Positions 32,901-38,624 of a stretch of 38,624 nt of DNA are shown here, piece after piece (position 1 is the first letter of the stretch; each line of letters begins with the position of its first letter). The notes beneath the pieces were generated by a model. That model made no database searches, was not told the DNA's origin, and saw only the letters and a program-made list of their open reading frames with translations. Source of the DNA: an uncultured Clostridia bacterium (GTDB lineage: Bacteria; Bacillota; Clostridia; Oscillospirales; Acutalibacteraceae); the NCBI GenBank assembly GCA_947628665.1, contig CANRAU010000020.1:1-38624 (forward strand), read 5' to 3'. Made by a program: the position numbers and the translations under genes.

Positions 32901-33127
32901 TGACGCTTTTCGGGATTGTATGCGGTCTGCTGTTGGGCTTCGTGCTGCACTGGTTCGTCATGCAGACCATCGCGACCGAAATGGTGATGTTCGGCGTCGG
33001 GATTCGCGCGCTAAGCTATCTGTTCAGCGTGCTGCTGACTGTGGTATTTGCGGCGCTTGTCAACTTCATTATGTATTTCCGCTTAAAGAAGATCGATATG
33101 GTCGAATCCCTCAAGAGCGTGGAATAA
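29972..33127 (+). CDS. FtsX-like ABC transporter permease with long extracytoplasmic coiled coil
   Basis: A 1051-residue membrane protein. One membrane helix lies near residues 20-40, followed by a large outer domain. Within it, about 250-488 is a strongly charged, heptad-like coiled coil rich in E, K, Q and R. Three membrane helices form the first FtsX domain at about 520-650. A further helix is near 687-710, then a second outer domain, and the last three helices (second FtsX domain) lie at about 920-1045. The doubled FtsX layout resembles large efflux-type permeases of Firmicutes. The coiled coil recalls the rod-like outer domains of permeases that reach across the wall. The substrate is unknown. 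Confidence 0.88.
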   Translation: MTKGMRKDFRREVKHSFSRFLSILLISALGVAFFAGVRSASPAMLASADATYDSENLTDIRILGTLGMTKDDVATLLSLDGVQGAEGIFTKDLLCETDKQIVVAKALSLTDSINLLKVKQGRFPESYNECIVDGAFLEASGYTLGDTVRLKTGTEEKLSDTLAEDEFLIVGVGETAYYMDDDRGSAAIGDGTVDGLVIIPKEAFTQEFYSEVLVTMTGAAEMSCFSDEYDALLNRVRANIESIEEQSCAARLAKFRQDADSKLNDAKFEFQKKKDKAISDLGDAYQTLMNSQAELESGRQEIEQKRGDIEELRMLLDSGDERVESGKTQIAEARQAINDLEAQKNELEAEIERQEAAVVEKEKQLQKDAPYISNQEYYQRSLEIVRDTATVEYYKNQLPTIEQSIAAVNERVEIAEAFIEDYPKAAATARERIAEGEKQLEEAEKKIQDGEIALDRAKEDYEVASEDAEAEITAAEERLQKSEDEINNMQMPKWYILDRTSISSYAAFKNDADSIRAVGTVFPVIFFLVAALVSLTTMTRMVEEERTEIGTLKALGYSKRAITAKFVLYALLSTLIGSILGAALGEALLPTLIIRTYRLVYTNLTKVVITVQLLNAVIAALLAVLATVGGAMAASVRVLFEEPASLMRPAAPQMGKRIFMEDIDFIWLRLNFAQKAACRNLFRYKKRLFMTILGVAGCTALLLVGFGIRDSVKMVPEKQFGEVVAYQGTVGADTSLSRAERRQLLAKVASVEGVTDYLQTKSIVTYAQTEKGETTAYLIVPQDTAKLGEYVHLRTARFPHEDCRLTDDGVLITAKFAKLLGVSVGDMITIKEDKTADPVGDVRVAGIVENYLNHYIYMTPNIYKALYGETASLNAALIQTQEGADAGKIAESLLQINGVTSVTMNADTQRQVNEMLGNLTVIIAVMILAAGLLAFIVLYNLNNINITERRRELATLRVLGFYDGELAAYVYRENVILTLFGIVCGLLLGFVLHWFVMQTIATEMVMFGVGIRALSYLFSVLLTVVFAALVNFIMYFRLKKIDMVESLKSVE

Positions 33128-33180
33128 ACGGTTTTCCTCCGCTTAAACAGCGGCAAAGCCTAAAAAACCATAGAAAAAAT

Positions 33181-33232
33181 CCATATCTTGTGCAAATTGC
33201 ATATTGCATCTAACCACAAGATATGGTATACT
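33181..33232 (+). promoter_or_regulatory. pflB promoter embedded in a 12-bp inverted repeat
   Basis: The extended -10 is TGGTATACT (33224-33232), with TTGCAT at 33204-33209 as a weak -35 and a 17-bp spacer. CCATATCTTGTG (33181-33192) and CACAAGATATGG (33215-33226) are perfect inverted arms; the right arm fills most of the spacer. Between them are two contiguous heptamers ATTGCAT (33196-33209). This is probably a regulator binding site. Confidence 0.65.
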
Positions 33233-33249
33233 GTCGATACAATTCAACG

Positions 33250-33334
33250 AAATGTGCGACTGACGGGAATTCCGATTCGGAACGCAGAGTACTGCGGGGG
33301 AGCACATTTCGATTTGGCCGACCGTCTGGGCAAT
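33250..33334 (+). ncRNA. ZTP riboswitch (pfl motif)
   Basis: P1 is formed by AAATGTGC (33250-33257) and GCACATTT (33302-33309). ACTGACGG follows the first strand. CGCAG/CTGCG (33283-33296) makes an inner hairpin, then GGGGGAGC. The second subdomain has GGCCGACCGTCTGGGCA (33317-33333). GACGG (33262-33266) can pair with CCGTC (33322-33326) as the defining pseudoknot. The order and conserved bases match the pfl motif, which binds ZTP or ZMP, the alarmones of folate/one-carbon shortage. It would link formate production by PFL to the need for formyl units. Confidence 0.9.
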
Positions 33335-33366
33335 CTTGCGAATGCGCAGGGTTGCCCTTATTTTTT
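33328..33366 (+). terminator. Attenuator terminator of the ZTP riboswitch
   Basis: GGGCAATCTTGCG (33328-33340) pairs with CGCAGGGTTGCCC (33345-33357), 13 bp with two G-U pairs, followed by TTATTTTTT. Its left arm includes the GGGCA of the riboswitch. Ligand binding should therefore prevent terminator formation and turn the gene on. Confidence 0.9.
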
Positions 33367-33387
33367 GCCGATTGGGGAGAAAAAGAT

Positions 33388-35619
33388 ATGGATTTTGCAC
33401 AGTGGCAGGGCTTCCAAAGCGGGGACTGGACAGAGACGATCAACGTCAGCGATTTTATTAAGCGAAATTATACGCCGTACACGGGCGACGCGTCCTTTTT
33501 AGCAGAGGCGACGCCGCGCACCAAGGCGCTTATGGAGAAGTGCAATGCGCTGTTTCAGGCGGAGCGCGAAAAAGGCGGCGTTCTGGATGTGGACACCGAA
33601 CACGTTTCGTCCCTGATCTCCTATGACGCGGGCTATATCGACCGCGATAACGAATTGATCGTGGGCTTGCAGACCGACGCACCCCTAAAGCGCGGCGTCA
33701 ATCCGTTCGGCGGCATCCGTATGGCGCGCAGCGCGGCGCAGGCGTATGGCTATACGCTTTCGGATACGATCGAGCAGGAATTTCGCTATAAGACGACCCA
33801 CAATGACGGCGTTTTCCGCGCCTATACCGATGAAATGCGCGCGGTGCGGCACATCGGGCTTTTGACTGGGCTTCCCGACGCATACGGCAGAGGGCGCATC
33901 ATCGGCGACTACCGCCGTGTGGCGCTGTACGGCGTGGATGTGCTGATCGAGCAGAAAAAGCAGGACAAGTCCCGTTTGGGACAGAAAAATATGGACACCG
34001 ATACCATCCGCCAGTGCGAGGAGCTGTACCAGCAGATCCATTTTTTGGAGTTGTTGAAGGATATGGCTCAAATGTACGGCTATGACATCAGCCGTCCCGC
34101 CGCGAACGCGCGCGAAGCCGTGCAATGGCTGTATTTTGCGTATCTCGCCGCGATCAAGGAGCAAAACGGCGCGGCCATGTCCCTGGGGCGCACCAGCACG
34201 TTTCTCGATATTTATATGGAGCGAGACCTTAAAAACGGCACGCTGACGGAGAGCGGCGCGCAGGAGCTGATGGACGATTTCGTGATGAAGCTGCGGCTGG
34301 CGCGGCATTTGCGCACGCCCGAATACAACGAACTGTTTGGCGGTGACCCGATGTGGATCACCGAGAGCATCGGCGGCATGACCGTGGAGGGGCAGACGCT
34401 GGTCACCAAAAATTCTTACCGTGTGTTACATACGCTCTATACGCTCGGCTCGTCCGCAGAGCCGAATTTGACGGTGCTGTGGTCGGAGCGCCTGCCCGAA
34501 CCGTTCAAACGGTTCTGTGCCAGGGTCTCTATCGATACCGATTCCATTCAGTATGAAAACGACGACGTGATGCGCCCGATCTACGGCGACGACTATGCGA
34601 TCGCCTGCTGTGTTTCCGCCATGCAGGTCGGCAAGCAAATGCAGTTTTTCGGCGCACGCTGCAATTTGGCAAAGCTGTTGCTGCTTGCCATTAACGGCGG
34701 CTACGACAATATGTCCGAAATGCAGGTCGGCCCGCAAATGGGGCCGCTCTCGGGCGATACGCTCGACTACAATCAGGTCGCGGGGCGGTTCTCGGTCTAT
34801 CTGTCGTGGCTTTGCAGGCTGTATGTCAACACCATGAACGTCATTCACTATATGCATGACAAATACGCCTATGAAAAAATCCAAATGGCGCTGCATGATA
34901 CCGACGTTCAGCGGTTTATGGCGTTCGGCGTGGCGGGACTTTCCGTTGCGGCGGACAGTCTCTCCGCCATTCGCTATGCCAAGGTGCATCCCGTGCGCGA
35001 TGCAAACGGGTATATCGTCGATTTCCAAACCGAGGGCGAATTCCCGACCTACGGCAATGACGACGATCGCGTCGATACCATAGCCAAAGAACTGCTGGAA
35101 AATACGATCCAAGAGCTTCGCAAAACACCCGCGTATCGCGGCGCGACGCACACGCTCTCCGCGCTGACGATCACCTCCAACGTCGTTTACGGCAAAAAGA
35201 CGGGCAGTACGCCGGATGGGCGCAAACGCGGCGAACCCTTCGCCCCCGGCGCGAATCCCATGCACAACCGCGAAAAGAACGGCGCGCTGGCCTCTCTGAA
35301 TTCTGTGGCGAAAATGCCCTATGACGCGTGCCGCGACGGCATTTCCAACACGTTTTCCATCGTGCCGCAGGCGCTCGGCAAAACGGACACGGAGCGCGTG
35401 GAGAATCTGGTCGCGATTTTAAACGGCTATTTCAAAAACAGAGCGCACCATATCAACGTCAATGTGATGAACCGCGAGATGCTGTTGGAAGCATACAACC
35501 ATCCCGAGAAGTACCCAAACCTGACGATCCGCGTTTCGGGCTATGCGGTCAATTTCCATAAGCTCTCGCGCGAGCAACAGCGGGAAGTGATCATGCGCAC
35601 ATTCCACAGCGTGATGTAA
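33388..35619 (+). CDS. pflB: Formate C-acetyltransferase (pyruvate formate-lyase)
   Basis: A 743-residue glycyl radical enzyme starting at ATG 33388, 7-8 nt after GGGGAGA. Upstream in-frame codons lie inside the riboswitch and are rejected. It opens with [19 protein letters not shown]. The active-site pair Cys407-Cys408 is in [21 protein letters not shown]. The radical-bearing glycine is Gly718 in [12 protein letters not shown] near the C-terminus. The enzyme splits pyruvate with CoA into acetyl-CoA and formate under anaerobic conditions. No pflA activase gene is adjacent; the next gene is a bile salt hydrolase. Control is by the upstream ZTP riboswitch and probably a DNA-binding regulator. 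Confidence 0.95.
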   Translation: MDFAQWQGFQSGDWTETINVSDFIKRNYTPYTGDASFLAEATPRTKALMEKCNALFQAEREKGGVLDVDTEHVSSLISYDAGYIDRDNELIVGLQTDAPLKRGVNPFGGIRMARSAAQAYGYTLSDTIEQEFRYKTTHNDGVFRAYTDEMRAVRHIGLLTGLPDAYGRGRIIGDYRRVALYGVDVLIEQKKQDKSRLGQKNMDTDTIRQCEELYQQIHFLELLKDMAQMYGYDISRPAANAREAVQWLYFAYLAAIKEQNGAAMSLGRTSTFLDIYMERDLKNGTLTESGAQELMDDFVMKLRLARHLRTPEYNELFGGDPMWITESIGGMTVEGQTLVTKNSYRVLHTLYTLGSSAEPNLTVLWSERLPEPFKRFCARVSIDTDSIQYENDDVMRPIYGDDYAIACCVSAMQVGKQMQFFGARCNLAKLLLLAINGGYDNMSEMQVGPQMGPLSGDTLDYNQVAGRFSVYLSWLCRLYVNTMNVIHYMHDKYAYEKIQMALHDTDVQRFMAFGVAGLSVAADSLSAIRYAKVHPVRDANGYIVDFQTEGEFPTYGNDDDRVDTIAKELLENTIQELRKTPAYRGATHTLSALTITSNVVYGKKTGSTPDGRKRGEPFAPGANPMHNREKNGALASLNSVAKMPYDACRDGISNTFSIVPQALGKTDTERVENLVAILNGYFKNRAHHINVNVMNREMLLEAYNHPEKYPNLTIRVSGYAVNFHKLSREQQREVIMRTFHSVM

Positions 35620-35738
35620 GATATGCACAAGACGTGACGAGCGAAACGAAAAAAGAGAGCGCGGCGGGCGTTCCCTGAAAAATGCATTGTAACCGGATTG
35701 GATTGCCTATGCAAACCAAAGAGAAAGGAGAAGCAATT

Positions 35739-36710
35739 GTGTGTACAGCGGCAACTTATAAAACAAAAGACCATTATTTTGGGCGCAACTTAGACTATGA
35801 GTTTTCCTATAACGAGACGGTGACGATCACGCCTCGAAATTATCCGTTTCATTTTCGGCGCATGGGCGAAATCCCGACGCACTACGCTATGATCGGAATG
35901 GCTTTTGTGCAGCAGAATTATCCGCTTTATTATGATGCCACCAATGAAAAGGGACTGAGCATGGCGGGACTGAATTTTCCCGGGAATGCAGACTATAAAT
36001 CGGAAGACCCGAAGAAGGACAATGTGACGCCTTTTGAGTTTATTCCCTGGATTCTGTGCCAGTGCGGCACGGTGGACGAAGCGCGGGAAAAGCTGGCCAA
36101 TTTAAGTCTCCTCCATGAAGATTTTTCCGAGCAACTTTCTCTGTCGCCTCTGCACTGGATGATCTCCGATCGAAACGAGAGCATTGTGGTAGAGTCTGTC
36201 AAAGAGGGGCTGAAGGTCTATGATAATCCTGTAGGCGTCCTGACCAACAATCCTCCCTTTGATTTCCAGCTGACGAATCTTGCCAATTATATGCACGTCA
36301 GTCGGAAAGACCCTGAGAATCTGTTTTCGGATCAAATCCAATTATCGCCTTACAGTCGGGGAATGGGCGGCATCGGCCTGCCGGGCGACTTGTCCTCTGC
36401 GTCACGGTTTGTAAAAGCGGCCTTCACAAAGCTGAATTCTCTCTCCGGAGACTCGGAGTCGGAGAGCATCAGCCAGTTTTTCCATATTCTCGCATCCGTG
36501 GCACAGCAGAAAGGATGCTGTCAGGTAGCGCACGGCTTTGAGTACACGATCTATTCATCCTGTTGTAATACAGACAAGGGCATCTATTATTACACCACCT
36601 ATGAAAACAGCCGGATCACCGGCGTAGATATGCACCGCGAAGATTTGGACGGCGCACATTTGGTAAGCTATCCTCTGGTGGAAGGACAGCAGATCCATAT
36701 GCAGAACTGA
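35739..36710 (+). CDS. bsh: Choloylglycine hydrolase / bile salt hydrolase
   Basis: A 323-residue Ntn-hydrolase. The start is GTG 35739, since the codon after it is the catalytic Cys2 that becomes the N-terminal nucleophile; AAAGGAG lies 8 nt upstream. Other active-site residues are Arg16 and Asp19 (GRNLDYEF), Asn79 (MAGLNF), Asn170/171 (LTNNPPF) and Arg223 (SSASRFVKAAF). The enzyme removes glycine or taurine from conjugated bile acids; related members act on penicillin V. The LTNNP and SASRFVKAAF motifs favour bile salts. No signal peptide is present. The gene looks less GC-biased than its neighbours, which hints at transfer. The 119-nt gap after pflB shows no terminator or clear promoter. 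Confidence 0.93.
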   Translation: MCTAATYKTKDHYFGRNLDYEFSYNETVTITPRNYPFHFRRMGEIPTHYAMIGMAFVQQNYPLYYDATNEKGLSMAGLNFPGNADYKSEDPKKDNVTPFEFIPWILCQCGTVDEAREKLANLSLLHEDFSEQLSLSPLHWMISDRNESIVVESVKEGLKVYDNPVGVLTNNPPFDFQLTNLANYMHVSRKDPENLFSDQIQLSPYSRGMGGIGLPGDLSSASRFVKAAFTKLNSLSGDSESESISQFFHILASVAQQKGCCQVAHGFEYTIYSSCCNTDKGIYYYTTYENSRITGVDMHREDLDGAHLVSYPLVEGQQIHMQN

Positions 36711-36754
36711 TATGCCTGCCATACCTGTGGCTTTTGTCCTGTTACGACATTCCG

Positions 36755-36787
36755 AAAAAGGCGTCCTCATAGCGAGGACGCCTTTTT
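36755..36787. terminator. Bidirectional terminator between bsh and putP
   Basis: A perfect 14-bp stem, AAAAAGGCGTCCTC (36755-36768) with GAGGACGCCTTTTT (36774-36787), around ATAGC. It gives T runs on both strands and serves the two converging genes. Confidence 0.93.
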
Positions 36788-36811
36788 GATCAGATATTCT
36801 TTCTGCCTTAC

Positions 36812-36846
36812 AAAGGGAACGCGAAGCACGCTCCCTTTATTTTGTT
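36812..36846 (+). terminator. Second hairpin after bsh
   Basis: AAAGGGA (36812-36818) pairs with TCCCTTT (36832-36838), followed by ATTTTGTT. It is a weaker back-up terminator for plus-strand transcription. Confidence 0.45.
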
Positions 36847-36879
36847 GCTTTGGGATACAAAGCGCGTTCGTCTCGGCGT

Positions 36880-38448
36880 TTATTCCTTGTAGGCTTTCGC
36901 GCGCTCGAATTCCTTGAGGATTTCCTTGTCGGGCGCTTTGGTCAAAAGGGAGACGACAACGATCGTAAGGCTCGACAGCACAAAAGCGGGGAACAGCTCA
37001 TAGATATCCAAAATGCCGCCTAAGGGGCGTATTGCCAAATTCCAAACGAACACGGTGATACCGCCGACGAGCATACCCGCGATTGCACCCGCACGGTTGG
37101 TGCGCTTCCAGAACAGGGAGAACAGCATGATCGGCCCGAATGTCGCGCCGAAGCCCGCCCAGGCGAAGGAAACGACCTTGAAAATAACGCTCTGTTCGTC
37201 CCACGCAACGAGAATACCGACCAACGCAATGGTGAGCAGGATGATGCGCGAGACCCACATGACTTCTTTATCCGAAGCCTTTTTCTTAATAATACCCTCA
37301 TACAGATTCTTGGAGAACGCGGAGGAGGCGATCAGAAGGTAAGAATCCGACGAGCTGATGGTCGCGGCCAAAATACCCGCCATCACAATGCCCGCGAGCA
37401 TGGCGGGGAAGAGTGCACGGCTCATCACGATGAAGATGTTTTCCGCACCCGAAGCGGTCGCAAGCGCGGCGTGCGTGGGGAACATCGCTCTGCCCATCAG
37501 ACCGATGTATACTGCGGCGGTCAGCGAGATCACGACCCAAACGGTGGCGATGCGGCGCGAACGCTTGAGCTCCTTGCCCTTGCGGATGGCCATAAAGCGC
37601 AGAAGCACCTGCGGCATACCGAAATAACCAAGTCCCCAAGCCATGTTGGAGATGATCGTCAAAAGGCTGTAGGAGCTTGCCTCCCCAAACAGAGGCCTAC
37701 CCAAAAGCGCCTGCTGTACACCGCCTTCGGTGGTCAGGGGCGTTGCAAGCGAGGTCAATGAAAAATACCCGGGGATCGCACGCGCGTTTTCCATGACTGC
37801 CGCGAGTCCGCCCGCGTTGCGCGTGCCGACGATCAGCACAAGAACCAACGCGCAGAACATCACAATGCTCTGCATGAAGTCCGATGCGCTCTCCGCCAGG
37901 AATCCGCCGAGAAAGGTATAGATCACGACGAACACTGCGCCGACGATCATCATGGAGTGATAGGAAAAACCGAACAGCGTGCTGAACAGCTTCCCGCAGG
38001 TCACAAAACAGCTTGCTGCGTACACGGTGAAGAACACCAGGATGAACATCGCGGAAATCGCAAGAATGATTTTCTTTTTCTCATGGTAACGGTTGCTTAA
38101 AAAGTCGGGAATGGTGATGGCGTCCCCCGAAACGATAGAATAATTGCGCAGCCGTTTGGCGACGATCAACCAGTTGATATATGTACCGACCGCAAGACCC
38201 GCCGCCGTCCAAAAAGCATCGGCGAGGCCGCACCAATATGCGACGCCCGGAAGCCCCATCAGCAGCCATCCGCTCATGTCCGAGGCCTCCGCGCTCATGG
38301 CGGTCACCCACGGCCCTAACGAACGCCCGCCCAGGAAGTAGTTTTCCGAGTTCTTTTGCGAGCGTTTGGCAAAAAAGACGCCGATCGCAATGACGATGAG
38401 CATATAGCCGACCATTGCGATCAGGGTCTGTATGGTATCGCTTGACAT
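36880..38448 (-). CDS. putP: Sodium/proline symporter (SSS family)
   Basis: A 522-residue transporter with AAGGAG 7 nt before ATG 38448. It has about 13 hydrophobic helices over the whole length. It shows the early SSS motif SENYFLGGRSLGPWVTAMSA broken only by expected changes, DMSGWLLMGLPG, the unwound-helix region and the family signature GLGYFGMPQVLLRFMAI. AATISSSDSYLLIASSAFSKN contains the second sodium-site serines. It takes up L-proline with sodium across the membrane. It is transcribed alone from a strong promoter. Substrate assignment rests on overall resemblance to PutP rather than one decisive residue. Confidence 0.9.
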   Translation of the reverse strand: MSSDTIQTLIAMVGYMLIVIAIGVFFAKRSQKNSENYFLGGRSLGPWVTAMSAEASDMSGWLLMGLPGVAYWCGLADAFWTAAGLAVGTYINWLIVAKRLRNYSIVSGDAITIPDFLSNRYHEKKKIILAISAMFILVFFTVYAASCFVTCGKLFSTLFGFSYHSMMIVGAVFVVIYTFLGGFLAESASDFMQSIVMFCALVLVLIVGTRNAGGLAAVMENARAIPGYFSLTSLATPLTTEGGVQQALLGRPLFGEASSYSLLTIISNMAWGLGYFGMPQVLLRFMAIRKGKELKRSRRIATVWVVISLTAAVYIGLMGRAMFPTHAALATASGAENIFIVMSRALFPAMLAGIVMAGILAATISSSDSYLLIASSAFSKNLYEGIIKKKASDKEVMWVSRIILLTIALVGILVAWDEQSVIFKVVSFAWAGFGATFGPIMLFSLFWKRTNRAGAIAGMLVGGITVFVWNLAIRPLGGILDIYELFPAFVLSSLTIVVVSLLTKAPDKEILKEFERAKAYKE

Positions 38449-38482
38449 AGCCGTTCTCCTTCTTTCCGAAAATTTGTCTTAT

Positions 38483-38511
38483 ATTATACTGGAATTCTCC
38501 GAAAATGTAAA
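38483..38511 (-). promoter_or_regulatory. Sigma-A promoter of putP
   Basis: On the minus strand, TTTACA (38506-38511), a 17-bp spacer and a perfect TATAAT (38483-38488). The 9-mer ATTTTCGGA occurs twice, at 38466-38474 and 38498-38506, flanking the -10. It may be a regulator site. Confidence 0.8.
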
Positions 38512-38603
38512 TAAAAAATTTCAGCGTCCCGCGCGCGTCGCCGCAGCTCTAAATTGCAATATCAAATAGGACAGGATAGAAAAGGTCGTCAGAGGAGCGG
38601 TAA

Positions 38604-38624
38604 TTGAAGATTTTACGGGGTAAA
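38604..38624 (+). CDS. Possible start of a gene cut by the window edge
   Basis: AGAGGAG is followed 6 nt later by TTG at 38604, opening seven codons (MKILRGK) to the end of the window. The spacing is good for a Firmicutes start, but nothing more can be said of the product. The 90 nt before it hold no clear gene or promoter. Confidence 0.35.

Noticed and set aside
30668-32950. A 760-codon open frame on the minus strand within the ABC permease
   Set aside because: The plus-strand frame encodes a clear FtsX permease in an operon with its ATPase. The antisense frame has no family resemblance and no start signals.
33181-33226. Rex (redox) operator at the pflB promoter
   Set aside because: A single TTGTG half-site is present, but the paired half-site at Rex spacing is not. 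The 12-bp inverted arms are 22 nt apart.

Overview
The window looks like a chromosomal segment of an anaerobic, endospore-forming Clostridia bacterium from an animal gut, probably in or near the Oscillospiraceae. The sporulation genes ypeB, dpaA and dpaB imply a spore former. A pyruvate formate-lyase with a Firmicutes-style attenuating riboswitch implies anaerobic growth. A bile salt hydrolase implies a gut habitat. No rRNA, tRNA, CRISPR array, transposase or phage gene was found. Most of the window is dense, moderately GC-rich coding sequence.

Region 1 (1-7750): a TetR regulator is divergent from a five-gene operon. The operon encodes a BON-like/FAD/[2Fe-2S] glycerol-3-phosphate-dehydrogenase-like protein, a second FAD/NAD oxidoreductase, a DUF1667 Cys-motif protein, an FGGY sugar/polyol kinase and an alkylglycerone-phosphate-synthase-like flavoprotein. 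Together they suggest phosphorylation and oxidation of glycerol or a related polyol, possibly linked to ether-lipid chemistry. Region 2 (7750-8210) is non-coding with strong hairpins. Region 3 (8209-9948, minus) holds spore gene ypeB and a small repeat-rich lipoprotein.

Region 4 (10038-17537, plus) starts at a good promoter with a 14-bp palindrome in its spacer. It encodes a cysteine desulfurase and ThiI (tRNA thiolation), PncC, two tandem class B sortases, and a 707-residue protein. I read that last protein as a degenerate CinA-like N-terminal half joined through one membrane helix to an extracytoplasmic SpoIID/LytB domain. This is the most unusual architecture in the window. galE and a lemA/TPM pair follow (17563-20029).

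Region 5 (20155-27165) holds a YfbR-like HD phosphohydrolase, a DUF4474 lipoprotein, ahcY (plus), and the minus-strand series murC, nadB, nadC. nadA is absent here. Region 6 (27337-28981) is the dipicolinate synthase pair dpaA/dpaB behind a sigma-K-like promoter. Region 7 (29107-33127) is an ABC exporter with an FtsX-type permease carrying a long coiled coil. Direct repeats overlap its promoter.

Region 8 (33181-35619) is pflB. It sits behind a promoter with a 12-bp inverted repeat, a ZTP (pfl-motif) riboswitch and an overlapping terminator. Region 9 has a bile salt hydrolase gene of different base use, then putP (minus). A possible gene start runs off the right edge.
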